This document shows positions 48,133 to 57,545 of a stretch of 64,000 nucleotides of DNA, in pieces. This stretch comes from Vicinamibacteria bacterium (GTDB lineage Bacteria; Acidobacteriota; Vicinamibacteria; Fen-336), in assembly GCA_035570235.1 (NCBI GenBank), contig DATMML010000012.1, forward strand, positions 1 through 64,000. The letters run 5' to 3'. The notes under the pieces are model-generated. The model did not search any database and was not told the origin of the DNA. It was given only the letters and a program-made list of their open reading frames with translations. Made by a program: the position numbers and the translations under genes. The first letter of the stretch is position 1. Every line of letters begins with the position of its first letter.

Positions 48133-49517
48133 TGGCTCCCTACCATTGTTTCCGGCCTCACCCACTGGTCGAACTGTTCGGCGGTCACGAGGCCCAGCTC
48201 CACCGCCGTCTCTTTGAGGGTGCGGCCCGTCTTGTGGGCAGTCTTGGCGATCCGGGCCGCGTTGTCGTACCCGATGTGGGGGTTCAGGGCCGTGACCAGC
48301 ATCAGGGACTTCTGGAGGTTCTCCTGGATGCGCTCCCGGTCGGCCGTGATCCCTACCACGCAGTGCTCGCGGAAGCTCTCGCCGCCTTCTGCGATCAGCC
48401 GCGCGCTCATCAAGAAGTTATGGATGATGACGGGCTTGAACACGTTCAGCTCGAAGTTGCCGGACATGCCCCCTATGTTCACGGCCACGTCGTTGCCCAT
48501 GACTTGGGCCGCGATCATGGTCAGAGCCTCGGACTGCGTGGGGTTCACCTTGCCGGGCATGATCGAGCTCCCGGGCTCGTTCTCCGGGATCGAGATCTCG
48601 CCGATCCCGCAGCGTGGGCCCGAGGCCAGCCAGCGCACGTCGTTGGCGATCTTGTTGAGAGAAGCGGCCAGGGTCTTGAGGGCGCCGTGGGCGTGGACGA
48701 GCGCGTCGTGGGCGGCCAGGGCCTCGTACTTGTTGGGGGCGGTCACGAAGGGCAGGTCGGTCAGCTCCGCTATCTTGGCCGCGACCCGCACCGCGAAGGC
48801 GGGGTGGGCGTTCAGGCCGGTGCCGACCGCGGTGCCGCCCAGGGCCAGCTCCAGCAAATGGGGGAGGGCGGCTTCCGTGTGGGCGATCCCATGATCGAGC
48901 TGGGACACATAGCCCGAGAACTCCTGGCCGAGGGTGAGGGGGGTCGCGTCCTGGAGGTGGGTGCGGCCGATCTTCACCACGTCCCGGAAGGCCACCACCT
49001 TCTCCTGGAGGGCGTCGCGCAGGCGGGCCACGCTCGGGATCACCGCCTCGCGGAGCGCGGCCGCCGCCGCCACGTGCATGGCGGTGGGGAAGACGTCGTT
49101 GCTGGATTGGCCCTTGTTCACGTCGTCGTTGGGATGAACGAGCCGCGCCTCGCCCCGCTCTCCCCCCAGGAGCTCGCTGGCGCGGTTGGCCAGCACCTCG
49201 TTCATGTTCATGTTGGTCTGGGTGCCGCTCCCCGTCTGCCACACCACGAGCGGGAACTCGTCCTCGTGCCGCCCCGCCAGCACCTCGTCGGCGGCGGCCA
49301 CGATGGCCCGGCCCTTCTTCTCCTCGAGGATCTTGAGGTCCATGTTCACGAGGGCGGAAGCCTTCTTGACCACGGCCAGGGCGTGGAGGAGGGCCTCCGG
49401 CATGCGCTCCTTCGAGATCTTGAAGTTCGCGAGGGAGCGTTGCGTCTGGGCCCCCCAGAGGCGGTCCGCGGGGACCTCGATGGGGCCGAAGGTGTCGCGC
49501 TCGATCCGGGTCTTCAT
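48129..49517 (-). CDS. fumC: Class II fumarate hydratase
   Basis: TCA-cycle enzyme of 462 aa converting fumarate to malate; cytoplasmic tetramer of the aspartase/fumarase superfamily. Signatures are [42 protein letters not shown] (catalytic His region) and the [13 protein letters not shown] loop with the catalytic Ser. Length matches E. coli FumC (467 aa). An AGGAGG ribosome site lies upstream, and TAGAAT may be the -10 of its promoter. The DUF4337 gene follows with a 4-nt ATGA overlap. Confidence 0.96.
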   Translation of the reverse strand: MKTRIERDTFGPIEVPADRLWGAQTQRSLANFKISKERMPEALLHALAVVKKASALVNMDLKILEEKKGRAIVAAADEVLAGRHEDEFPLVVWQTGSGTQTNMNMNEVLANRASELLGGERGEARLVHPNDDVNKGQSSNDVFPTAMHVAAAAALREAVIPSVARLRDALQEKVVAFRDVVKIGRTHLQDATPLTLGQEFSGYVSQLDHGIAHTEAALPHLLELALGGTAVGTGLNAHPAFAVRVAAKIAELTDLPFVTAPNKYEALAAHDALVHAHGALKTLAASLNKIANDVRWLASGPRCGIGEISIPENEPGSSIMPGKVNPTQSEALTMIAAQVMGNDVAVNIGGMSGNFELNVFKPVIIHNFLMSARLIAEGGESFREHCVVGITADRERIQENLQKSLMLVTALNPHIGYDNAARIAKTAHKTGRTLKETAVELGLVTAEQFDQWVRPETMVGSQ

Positions 49518-49614
49518 GGCAATGGTGGGCCTCCTGCCCCCATTCTAATCGCGGGGGGGCGGGGACGGGCGGACTCTGCTAACCTGGGTTGAAGGGGGCG
49601 AGAGGGGGGATCGC

Positions 49615-50169
49615 TTGGGCCCAAGAGTTGTGGCGCGGGTGGGCTTTATGGCGCTGCTCGGCTTGTCCCATTTCGCCGCGGCGGGAGGAGGAGAGCGCGA
49701 CGGCTGGGAGATGGTGAGGGTCCCAGCCCGCGACTTCGCGGTCAAGGACCTCTCCGGCCACGTCCTCCGGACCCGAGACCTGGCGGGCAAGATCGTGGTG
49801 GTGGACTTTTGGGCCACCTGGTGCACACCCTGCATCAAGGAGCTGCCCGACCTCAGCGCCTACCAGGAGCGCCTCAAGGGTCGATCCGACATGGCCTTCC
49901 TGAGCTTCGACGTCACCGATCCCCGGGACACCCTGGAGGCCTTCGTCAAGGAGAAGAAGATCGGCTTCCCCGTCTATCTCGCAGACGCCCTCCTAGGGCC
50001 GTACGAGGTCACGGTCTTTCCCACCAAGCTGATCATCGACATGAGGGAAGACACGGGAAAGCCGGGCAAAGCCGCGGGCAGGGGTGTAATGCGCTTCCGG
50101 CGCGAGGGGTCGGCCCCCGTGCCCAGCATCGAAGCCCGGGTGGCGGAACTCCTGGCGGAGAAGCCCTGA
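49615..50169 (+). CDS. TlpA-like exported thiol-disulfide protein
   Basis: Thioredoxin-fold protein of 184 aa with a TTG start preceded by GGGGGGA. The N-terminus ([25 protein letters not shown]) looks like a signal peptide or anchor. The active site is [17 protein letters not shown], a WCxPC motif, with a later FPTKLIID containing the cis-Pro-like residue. It probably reduces or oxidises disulfides in periplasmic proteins, for example in cytochrome maturation. The next gene overlaps its stop by 4 nt. Confidence 0.85.
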   Translation: MGPRVVARVGFMALLGLSHFAAAGGGERDGWEMVRVPARDFAVKDLSGHVLRTRDLAGKIVVVDFWATWCTPCIKELPDLSAYQERLKGRSDMAFLSFDVTDPRDTLEAFVKEKKIGFPVYLADALLGPYEVTVFPTKLIIDMREDTGKPGKAAGRGVMRFRREGSAPVPSIEARVAELLAEKP

Positions 50170-51185
50170 ACGGTTGGACGGGCGGGCAGTACAGCGTCCT
50201 GCGCATCCTCTTCGGCGGGTACCTCGCCGTTCACTACGCCCGGCTGGCCGCAGGCGGGGTCCGCCCGGTCTTGACTGCGGCCGCGACCCTCCTGAGCCTC
50301 CTTCTGGCCGCGGGCTGGCTCGACCGCCCGGCCGCCCTCGCCTTGGCGGTGGCCTGGTTCGTGGCCCTTCCCGTTCCCCTGATCGCGCCCGGCCCCCTCG
50401 TGGTCGGCGTCCTCCTCCTCTATCACGTCGCCCTCCCCTCCGCGCCTTATGGCGCCTGGGCGGCGCGCGACCGTCCGGACCCGGCCGGCGCCTGGCGCGT
50501 GCCCGCGCCCCTGCAGACTGCGGCCTGGGGGTTGCTCCTGCTCTTCTATCTGAGCTCCGGTGTGGCAAGGTTTCTCGCCGGCCGCCCCTGGCCCGCGCTT
50601 GCCGAGCTGGCTGTCCTGCCCCTGGCTCTTGTCCGGACCTGGCGTCCCTGGCTCTGGATGCTCATGCTGGCCCTCGAGGGGGCCGTGGCCGCGGCCTCGG
50701 GAGCGTGGGCCGGCCTGCCCGCCGTCGTCTGGGTGAGCCTCTTCGCCTTCGATCCCGCCTGGGTGAAACCCGCGCCGCCCGCGGCTCGGGAGCGGCTCTA
50801 CTATGACGGGACCTGCGGTCTCTGCCACCGGGCGGTGCGCTTCCTGCTCGCCGAAGATCCCTCGGGCCGGGCCTTCCGCTTCGCACCCCTGGACGGCGAC
50901 GCCTTCCGGGCGGTGAGCGGCCAGCTGCCTCGTCCGCTTCCCGACAGCCTGATCCTTGAGACCGCGGATGGTGCCTTCCTCATGCGGTCGGCGGCCGTGC
51001 TCCGTGCTATGGCCCGCTTGGGTGGTCTCTGGCGGCTCCTGGCCGCCGGGGGGGGGCTCATCCCCACGCGGTTGCGCGACGCCGCCTATGACGCCGTGGC
51101 GCGCGTGCGCTACCGACTCTTCGCGCGGCCGACGGAAGCCTGCCCCGTCGTCCCCCCCCACCTGCGCGCCCGCTTCGACCTCTAA
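50166..51185 (+). CDS. DCC-domain (DUF393) membrane protein, apparent CTG start
   Basis: Protein of 339 aa. Residues 1-215 hold about six hydrophobic helices (..[23 protein letters not shown].., ..[34 protein letters not shown]..). The C-terminal part is a DUF393 thiol-disulfide-like domain with the DCC-type motif [20 protein letters not shown]. The family-typical N-terminus ([14 protein letters not shown]) begins within four codons of the overlap with the TlpA stop. No ATG, GTG or TTG is in frame nearby, so the start appears to be CTG in the overlap CTGA, with GGCGGAG before it. A fusion of disulfide chemistry and membrane helices next to TlpA suggests a shared redox task. Confidence 0.75.
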   Translation: MNGWTGGQYSVLRILFGGYLAVHYARLAAGGVRPVLTAAATLLSLLLAAGWLDRPAALALAVAWFVALPVPLIAPGPLVVGVLLLYHVALPSAPYGAWAARDRPDPAGAWRVPAPLQTAAWGLLLLFYLSSGVARFLAGRPWPALAELAVLPLALVRTWRPWLWMLMLALEGAVAAASGAWAGLPAVVWVSLFAFDPAWVKPAPPAARERLYYDGTCGLCHRAVRFLLAEDPSGRAFRFAPLDGDAFRAVSGQLPRPLPDSLILETADGAFLMRSAAVLRAMARLGGLWRLLAAGGGLIPTRLRDAAYDAVARVRYRLFARPTEACPVVPPHLRARFDL

Positions 51186-51278
51186 CGAGCGGGAAGCACC
51201 GCGATGGACCCGGCGGGCGCGGGTGTTGTAGACTCCGCCCTCCGGTTCAAAACCCCGAACTGAGGAAGGGAGAACCAG

Positions 51279-53111
51279 ATGTCGGTGGGAGACCCCGCCC
51301 TCTTCAAGATGGCCCAGAAGCTGCGCCGCCACTGCCTCGAGTCCACGGCGGAGGCGGGGTCGGGGCACCCCACCAGCTGCATGTCTTGCGCGGAGCTCGT
51401 CTCCGTCCTCTTTTTCGACGAGATGCATTTCGACCCCCGGGATCCCAGCGGGAAGGACCAGGACGTCTTCGTCCTCTCCAAGGGCCACGCCGCACCCATC
51501 CTCTGGGCCGCACTCAAGGAATCGGGGGCCATCGCGGACGACCTCTTGACCCTGCGCCGCTTCGACAGCCGGCTGGAGGGGCACCCGACCCCGCGCAGCC
51601 CCTGGGTGAGGGTCGCCACGGGCTCCCTCGGGCAGGGGCTCTGCGCCGCCGCGGGCATGGCCTGGGCCCGCAAGCTGGACCAAACGCCGGCCCGCGTCTT
51701 CTGCCTCCTCGGGGACGGAGAGGCGGCCGAAGGCTCGGTGTGGGAAGCCGCCCAGTTTGCGTCCTTCTACAAGCTGGACAACCTCTGCGCGCTGGTGGAT
51801 GTGAACCGCCTGGGCCAGAGCGGACCCACCATGTACGAACACGACACCGCCCGCTATGAGTCGCGCTTCCAGGCCTTCGGCTGGGAGTCGCTGGTCATCG
51901 ACGGCCACGACGTGGGGGCGGTGCGGGAGGCCTTCGCCCGCGCGCGCACCACCCAGGGCCGTCCTTTTGGGATTGTGGCCCGCACCTTCAAGGGCAAGGG
52001 GGTGTCCTTCCTCCAGGACCGAGAAGGCTGGCACGGCAAGCCGGTGAAGAAGGGGGATGAACTGTCCCGGGCGCTGGGGGAGCTGGGCGACACCGCCATC
52101 GAGCTCCCCGTGGAGCCACGCCGCTACCCCCCCGCGCCCTCCCGTCCGCCCGTCCTACCCGCGCTCACCCCGGAATACGCCCGGGGCCAGGAGGTCGCCA
52201 CCCGCGAAGCCTACGGCACCGCCCTCGCCAAGCTCGCCCGGTGCTGCCCGGAGGTGGTGGCCCTCGACGGCGATACCAAGAACTCCACCTTCAGCGAGCG
52301 CCTCAAGGAGGTGGCTCCCGAGCGCTTCGCCGAGGCCTACATCGCGGAGCAGAACATGCTGGGGGCCGCCCTGGGCATGGCCACCGAGGGCAAGATCCCC
52401 TTCGCCTCCACCTTCGCCTGCTTCCTGACCCGGGCCTACGACTTCATCCGCATGGCCGCCTACTCCCGGCCATTTCATCTGGTGCTCTGCGGCAGCCACG
52501 CCGGGGTCTCCATCGGAGAGGACGGCCCCTCGCAGATGGCGCTCGAGGATCTGGCCATGATGCGCGCCATCACCGGGTCCACCGTGCTCTACCCGAGCGA
52601 CGCCGTGAGCGGGGAGCGCCTGGTGGAGACCGCGGCCCGCACCCCCGGCCTCGTCTACATCCGAACCAGCCGGCCCAAGACCCGGGTCCTCTACGACAAC
52701 CAGGAACTCTTTCCGGTGGGCGGGTCCAAGACCCTCCGCGCCACCGCCCACGATGTGGTCACGGTGGTGGCGGCGGGAATTACCGTCCCCGAGGCCCTGC
52801 GGGCGGGCGAGACCCTGGGCGCGGAGGGGATCTCTACCCGGGTCATCGATCTCTACTCCGTCAAGCCCCTCGACAAAGTCACCCTCCTCAAGGCCGCGGC
52901 CGAGACCCGGGGCTTCGTGACCGTCGAGGACCACAGTGTGTGCGGGGGCATCGGGGAGGCGGTGGCGGGGGTGGTCGCGGGCCGCGCGCCCGTGCACATG
53001 CTGGGCATCCGTGAGATCCCGCGCTCCGGCAAGCCCACCGAGCTCATGAACGCCCACGGCATCTCCGCGGAGTCGATCGTGGCCGCGGTGCGCTGGCTGA
53101 TGTCGGCCTGA
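51279..53111 (+). CDS. tkt: Transketolase
   Basis: Thiamine-diphosphate enzyme of 610 aa in one chain, cytoplasmic. The TPP-binding part carries the AGSGHPTSCMSCAELV and LLGDGEAAEGSVWEAAQFA segments. The pyrimidine-binding part carries AEQNMLGAALGMA and SHAGVSIGEDGPSQMALEDLAMMRAI. The C-terminal domain is complete. At 610 aa it resembles the shorter transketolases of archaea and animals rather than the E. coli type (about 660 aa). It links the pentose-phosphate pathway and glycolysis. GGAAGGGAG precedes the ATG. It is followed by the methionine-salvage genes, which recycle the ribose part of methylthioadenosine. Confidence 0.92.
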   Translation: MSVGDPALFKMAQKLRRHCLESTAEAGSGHPTSCMSCAELVSVLFFDEMHFDPRDPSGKDQDVFVLSKGHAAPILWAALKESGAIADDLLTLRRFDSRLEGHPTPRSPWVRVATGSLGQGLCAAAGMAWARKLDQTPARVFCLLGDGEAAEGSVWEAAQFASFYKLDNLCALVDVNRLGQSGPTMYEHDTARYESRFQAFGWESLVIDGHDVGAVREAFARARTTQGRPFGIVARTFKGKGVSFLQDREGWHGKPVKKGDELSRALGELGDTAIELPVEPRRYPPAPSRPPVLPALTPEYARGQEVATREAYGTALAKLARCCPEVVALDGDTKNSTFSERLKEVAPERFAEAYIAEQNMLGAALGMATEGKIPFASTFACFLTRAYDFIRMAAYSRPFHLVLCGSHAGVSIGEDGPSQMALEDLAMMRAITGSTVLYPSDAVSGERLVETAARTPGLVYIRTSRPKTRVLYDNQELFPVGGSKTLRATAHDVVTVVAAGITVPEALRAGETLGAEGISTRVIDLYSVKPLDKVTLLKAAAETRGFVTVEDHSVCGGIGEAVAGVVAGRAPVHMLGIREIPRSGKPTELMNAHGISAESIVAAVRWLMSA

Positions 53112-53195
53112 GGACCGTCCACCGATGCCACCAGCCCGGCGGACGGGGTGCGGGGCGCTCATGAAATGACCGCGCGCCTCCTGTTACACTCGGGT

Positions 53196-53858
53196 ATGGC
53201 TCGCGCGACCGCAAGCCCTCGGGTTCCGGCGAGCCTCGCCGGCGCCATGGCCGAAGTCGGGTCGGCCTTTCACGCGCGGGGCTGGCTCCTCGGCACCAGC
53301 GGCAACCTGAGCGTCGTCCTCGGCCGCGAGCCCCTTCGCCTGGCCATCACCCAGAGCGGCGTGGACAAGGGCGCGCTCCGCCCCGAGCACATCCTGACCA
53401 TCGACGAGAGGGGCGCGGTGAAGAACGGGAAGGGGCACGCCTCCGAGGAGAGCGGGCTGCACCTGGCCATCGTGCGTCGGCGGCCGGCGGGCGCGGTCCT
53501 GCACACGCACTCGGTCTGGAGCACGCTCGTCTCCGAAGCCCACGCCGCCGATGGAGTGGTCCACATCGAGGGCTACGAGATGCTCAAGGGGCTGGCCGGC
53601 GTCCGCTCCCACGACCACCGGGAAGCCATCCCCATTCTTGCCAACTCCCAGGACTACGCCGGCCTGACCGTGGAGGTCGAGCGCGCCCTCGATCGTCATC
53701 CCGAGGCCCACGGCTTCCTGCTCCACCGGCACGGGCTCTACACCTGGGGCCGGGACCTCCCGGAGGCGAAGCGGCACGTGGAGATACTGGAATTCCTGTT
53801 CGAGGTGCGGGGCCGGCAGGGCGGCGCGCGGCCGTCCTTGGCGGGAGGGGCCCCGTGA
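53196..53858 (+). CDS. mtnB: Methylthioribulose-1-phosphate dehydratase
   Basis: Class II aldolase/adducin-family metalloenzyme of 220 aa in the methionine salvage pathway. It converts 5-methylthioribulose-1-phosphate to the diketo intermediate. Zinc ligand segments are LHTHSVWSTLVS and LLHRHGLYTWG, and TSGNLSVVLG is the substrate-loop motif. The start ATG at 53196 lies 5 nt after TACACT, without a ribosome site. An upstream ATG at 53166 is possible. mtnD follows 10 nt after the stop and mtnC overlaps that, so the set is one operon. This context makes MtnB more likely than another class II aldolase. Confidence 0.88.
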   Translation: MARATASPRVPASLAGAMAEVGSAFHARGWLLGTSGNLSVVLGREPLRLAITQSGVDKGALRPEHILTIDERGAVKNGKGHASEESGLHLAIVRRRPAGAVLHTHSVWSTLVSEAHAADGVVHIEGYEMLKGLAGVRSHDHREAIPILANSQDYAGLTVEVERALDRHPEAHGFLLHRHGLYTWGRDLPEAKRHVEILEFLFEVRGRQGGARPSLAGGAP

Positions 53859-53868
53859 GGGAGGAAAC

Positions 53869-54429
53869 ATGGTCCTGGTGAGGATCCCCAGCCAGAGCCG
53901 GACGCTCCAGGAGCCCAAGGCGGTACGCGAGCAGCTGGCCCCGGCGGGGATCGTCTACGAACAATGGGAGCCGGCTCATCCCGTGGCCGACGACGCGCCG
54001 CCCGCGGACGTCCTCGCCGCCTACGCGGGCGAGATCTCGCGGCTCAAGCAGGAAGGCGGCTACGTCACCGCCGATGTGATCGACGTCAAGCCGGAGACCC
54101 CCGGGCTCGAGGCCATGCTCGCCAAGTTCAGCCGCGAGCACTGGCACGACGAGGACGAGGTGCGCTTCATCCTCCAGGGGCGGGGACTGTTTCACGTCCG
54201 GCCGCGAGAGGGTCCCGTCCTGGCCATCGAGGTGGGAGGGGGGGACCTGCTGAGGGTGCCCCGCGGGACCTGGCACTGGTTCGACCTCTGCGCGGACCGG
54301 CGGATAAGGGCTATCCGTCTCTTCCAGGACCCTTCCGGCTGGACGCCCCACTACACCGAGAGCGGAGCGGAAAGGCAGCACGAGCCGGTGTGTCTAGGCC
54401 CCGCCTTCCTACCCTCACCTCCGGGGTGA
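53869..54429 (+). CDS. mtnD: Acireductone dioxygenase
   Basis: Cupin metalloenzyme of 186 aa that oxidises the acireductone of the methionine salvage pathway to the 2-oxo acid precursor of methionine (Fe form). The metal-binding motif is SREHWHDEDEVRFILQG, with His, His, Glu and a later His in GTWHWFDL. GGGAGGAAAC before the ATG is a strong ribosome site. The mtnC start overlaps its stop as GTGA. Confidence 0.93.
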   Translation: MVLVRIPSQSRTLQEPKAVREQLAPAGIVYEQWEPAHPVADDAPPADVLAAYAGEISRLKQEGGYVTADVIDVKPETPGLEAMLAKFSREHWHDEDEVRFILQGRGLFHVRPREGPVLAIEVGGGDLLRVPRGTWHWFDLCADRRIRAIRLFQDPSGWTPHYTESGAERQHEPVCLGPAFLPSPPG

Positions 54430-55157
54430 GCCCCTCCCTCGCCGCCGGGCTCTCCGCGGTCGTTCTCGACATCGAAGGCACGACCACCCCCGTGGAGTTC
54501 GTCCACGCCGTGCTCTTCCCCTATGCCCGCGCGCGCGTCCGCTCCTTCCTGGAGAGCCATGCCGCGGAGCAGGGGGTGCAGGCGGACCTCGACCGGCTGC
54601 GCCAGGAGCACGCGGCCGCCGTCGCCCCCCTTCCGCCGCCCTGGCCGGACCAGCCGCCGGCGACCCGGCTGGTGGGCGCGGTCGCCTATGTGCTCTGGCT
54701 CATGGACCGCGACCGGAAGTCCACCGGCCTGAAGGCCCTGCAGGGCCGCATTTGGGAGGCGGGATACCTCTCCGGCGAGCTCAAGGGCCAGGTCTACGAG
54801 GATGTTCCCCCCGCCTTCGCCCGCCTGGCCGCGGGAGGGAGGCGGCTGGCCATCTTTTCCTCCGGCAGCGTGCTCGCCCAGCGCTTGCTCTTCCGGCATT
54901 CCACCGCGGGAGACTTGAGCGGCTTCATCCACGCGTATTTCGACACGACCACCGGACCCAAGCAGGAAGCGGCCAGCTACTCGCGCATCACCGAGGCCCT
55001 GGGCCGCCCGGCGGCCGAGGTCCTCTTTGTCACCGACACCCCTGGGGAGGCGGACGCCGCCCGGGGCGCCGGCCTGCGCACCGCGCTCTGCGTGCGCGGG
55101 GGGCGGGGGGAGCCCGGCCCCCACCCGATCATCGGCTCAATGGCCGAACTCGCTTAG
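54426..55157 (+). CDS. mtnC: Enolase-phosphatase E1
   Basis: HAD-superfamily bifunctional enzyme of 243 aa, catalysing enolisation and dephosphorylation to the acireductone in methionine salvage. The HAD motif I is VVLDIEGTTTPVEFV with the nucleophile Asp. Motif II is IFSSGSVLAQRLLF, and the third and fourth motifs include GPKQEAASY and LFVTDTPGEADAA. It starts with GTG in a GTGA overlap with mtnD. Its 3' end overlaps the convergent phosphatase gene by 4 nt. The pathway's other enzymes (MtnA, MtnN/MtnP, MtnE) are not in the window. Confidence 0.9.
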   Translation: MSPSLAAGLSAVVLDIEGTTTPVEFVHAVLFPYARARVRSFLESHAAEQGVQADLDRLRQEHAAAVAPLPPPWPDQPPATRLVGAVAYVLWLMDRDRKSTGLKALQGRIWEAGYLSGELKGQVYEDVPPAFARLAAGGRRLAIFSSGSVLAQRLLFRHSTAGDLSGFIHAYFDTTTGPKQEAASYSRITEALGRPAAEVLFVTDTPGEADAARGAGLRTALCVRGGRGEPGPHPIIGSMAELA

Positions 55158-56371
55158 TCCGCTCCCCGCCGTCGCACCACCACCGCCGTGGCGTCGTCCT
55201 CCCAGGGGCGGCCGTCGCCGAAGGCGATCGCGGCCTCGAAGAGCCCCTCCAGGATCTCCCCCGCGGTGCCGTCCCGCTTCTGCGCCACCACCGCCATCAG
55301 GCGCTCGGTCCCGAAGAACTCCCCCGCGGGGTCGCGCCGCTCCAGGATGCCGTCGGTGCAGAGCACGAGCACCTCGCCGGGCCGCACGCGGGCAAAACCC
55401 CGGCGGAACTGCACCTCCGGCAGGGGCCCGATGACCGTGCCTCCCGTGGCCAGCTCGACATACCCGTTGCCCTTAGCGGCGTCTCGGAAGAACAGCACGG
55501 GTGGGGGGTGCCCGGCGTTGACATAGGTGAGGTTGCCGTCCGACTCCAGCTCTCCGTAGAACACGGATACGAACCGGCTGGAGAGGTTGCTGCGATGGAT
55601 GACGCGGTTCAGCTTGGCGAAGACGTGGGCGACCTTGAGCTCCTTTTCGATCCCCATGCGCAGACCGGTGACCACGTCGCGCACGAGGAGGGCGGCGGGC
55701 AGACCGTGGCCGCTAGCGTCTCCGATGGCCAGGCCGAGCATGTCCCCATCGAAAACATGGAAGTCGAAGAAATCCCCCCCCACCTCCTCCGCGGGAACCG
55801 AGCGGCAGGCGAGGTCGAAACCGGGGAAGTCCGGCGGTTCCTCCAAGAGGAGGCTCTGCTGGATCTCCGCCGCCTCCCGGAAGGTACCCTGCGCCCGCGC
55901 GTCCAAGAGGCGGGAGCCCAGGGCCGCGCGCACGGTGTTGAGGGTGAAGTCCACCTCCTCCAGGACCCAGCCGTCAGCGAGCAGGAAGAAGAAGACGTGG
56001 CGGTTCGGCCGCCGGCCCACCACCAGAGCCGCCGCCGCCCGGCGGGGCAGGAGGCCGAGGCGCTGGGGGGATCCTTCGGCGCTAAGGTCGCTGAAGATGT
56101 AGACGCGATGGCGAAAGATCAGGCTCAGGGGCGGCTTCGAGGGGTCGAGGGTCTCCGCCACCGGACTCTCGAGATCGCCCACCGTCTTGGTCAGGGCGAA
56201 GCCGTCCCGCCGCTCGGCGTAGAGGAGCCCCGCGCGCAAGCGCAGGTCCTCGTGCAGGGTGCGGAAGGCGTCTTCCAGGAACGACTCCAGCGCCTTCCCG
56301 GGCGGGCGCTTGGGGTCGAGGGTTCCGAAGAGCGCGTCGAGCCGGCGGTAGAGGAGCTTGGCGGTCTCCAT
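55154..56371 (-). CDS. SpoIIE-type PP2C protein phosphatase with N-terminal sensor part
   Basis: Cytoplasmic protein of 405 aa. The C-terminal 230 residues are a SpoIIE/RsbU-like PP2C domain: SVPAEEVGGDFFDFHVFDGDMLGLAIGDASGHG (metal Asp), then YVNAGHPPPVLF and a final WEDDATAVVVRR. The N-terminal 150 residues look like a divergent GAF-like sensor with no recognised ligand. Such phosphatases control anti-anti-sigma factors in stress partner-switching. The ATG stands 9 nt after TAGGAT with no Shine-Dalgarno. No RsbS/V/W-like gene is adjacent. Confidence 0.85.
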   Translation of the reverse strand: METAKLLYRRLDALFGTLDPKRPPGKALESFLEDAFRTLHEDLRLRAGLLYAERRDGFALTKTVGDLESPVAETLDPSKPPLSLIFRHRVYIFSDLSAEGSPQRLGLLPRRAAAALVVGRRPNRHVFFFLLADGWVLEEVDFTLNTVRAALGSRLLDARAQGTFREAAEIQQSLLLEEPPDFPGFDLACRSVPAEEVGGDFFDFHVFDGDMLGLAIGDASGHGLPAALLVRDVVTGLRMGIEKELKVAHVFAKLNRVIHRSNLSSRFVSVFYGELESDGNLTYVNAGHPPPVLFFRDAAKGNGYVELATGGTVIGPLPEVQFRRGFARVRPGEVLVLCTDGILERRDPAGEFFGTERLMAVVAQKRDGTAGEILEGLFEAAIAFGDGRPWEDDATAVVVRRRGAD

Positions 56372-56390
56372 GAAGAGGCCATCCTAGCAT

Positions 56391-57545
56391 CTAGAAGCCG
56401 ATCTCTCTCCCGATGACCTCGAGGGCCTCGTAGACGGCACGGTTCTTGGGCAGGGCCGCTATGTTCGCGCGGAGGGTGGCCAGACGCTCGGGATCTTGGG
56501 CCAGGCGGGCCACCGCGGGTGGCATCTCGCGCCAGTGCGGGACCACGAGCCCGAGCTGCCGCTCGGCCACGAAGCGGGTGTTGAACCGCTCCTGGGGAAT
56601 GGTCCGGCGGTTCGCGGTCACCACCACGGGCACGCCCTGGTGGAAGGCCTCGGCCAGGGAGCCCGGGCCCGACTTGGTGATGAGCACGTCGCTCGCGGCC
56701 ATGTAGTCCCCCACGCGGTCGGTGAAGCCCAGGCGGCGGAGGCGCCCCCCCGCCGCAGCCTCCAGGGGGGCCAGACGCTCGAATAGGGTCGGGTTGTCGC
56801 CGCAGATCGCGATTACGGTCCAGGAGGGAGACAAGTCGAGCAAGCGGGTCGCGAGCGGCTCCATCTCCGCGGAGCCCTTGCCCCCGAAGAGCAGAAGCAG
56901 GACGAAGTCCTGCGGGCCCAGGCCAAGCGCGCTCCGCACCCCGCTCCGCAGCTGCTGGCCTTCCCCCCGGTGGAAGCGGGGATGCAGGACCATGCCCGAG
57001 ACACGCGAGATCCGCTCATTCGGGATCCCCATTTCCAAGGCTTGCTCCCCCGCGCGATCGGAGCCCACGATCACGCGATCCACCCCGGGCTCCATCCAGA
57101 AGTGGGGGGGGAAGTCGGCGAAATCCGTGAGCAGGACCAGGAAGGGCACCCCGGGATGCGTGGCCCGAAGCGCGTCCCGGATGACCCCGTTGAAGTTAGG
57201 CATGACCGAGACCACGGCCGCGGGGCGGCGCTCCCCGAGGTGGCGGGCCAGGGCCGCGCTCAGGGCCTTCTGGCGCAATGCGATGGCACCATGCAGAACC
57301 CGGAGCATGGGCACCATGAAGGCCGTCCAGCCCCGCTGGAGGAGCCCGTTGTAGGCCTCCTCGAGCGTCAGCCCGCCCAGGCTCTTGAGCGGATCCAGGG
57401 ACAGCAGGAGGGACTGGAGGTTCAACACCTGGAAATGCCAGGGACGGGGGCGTTCTTCGGACGCCGCCACCAGGGCGTCCGCGGCGGCTCGATGCCCCCC
57501 TCCGGCGTCGATCGTGAAGATCAACACCTCCGGTGCGGAGGTCAA
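56391..57545 (-). CDS. MGDG-synthase/MurG-like glycosyltransferase
   Basis: GT28-type glycosyltransferase of about 384 aa. The N-terminal acceptor motif is FTIDAGGGHRAAADALV (the GGGHR loop of MGDG synthases). The C-terminal nucleotide-sugar part includes ITKSGPGSLAEAFHQGVPVVV and ERFNTRFVAERQLG. Such enzymes transfer sugar to diacylglycerol or similar lipids. The start is uncertain: TTG at 57545 overlaps the upstream stop as TTGA, but no strong ribosome site is seen. A frame extending to 57620 is less likely because it overlaps a conserved gene. Membrane glycolipid synthesis is the best guess. Confidence 0.78.
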   Translation of the reverse strand: MTSAPEVLIFTIDAGGGHRAAADALVAASEERPRPWHFQVLNLQSLLLSLDPLKSLGGLTLEEAYNGLLQRGWTAFMVPMLRVLHGAIALRQKALSAALARHLGERRPAAVVSVMPNFNGVIRDALRATHPGVPFLVLLTDFADFPPHFWMEPGVDRVIVGSDRAGEQALEMGIPNERISRVSGMVLHPRFHRGEGQQLRSGVRSALGLGPQDFVLLLLFGGKGSAEMEPLATRLLDLSPSWTVIAICGDNPTLFERLAPLEAAAGGRLRRLGFTDRVGDYMAASDVLITKSGPGSLAEAFHQGVPVVVTANRRTIPQERFNTRFVAERQLGLVVPHWREMPPAVARLAQDPERLATLRANIAALPKNRAVYEALEVIGREIGF

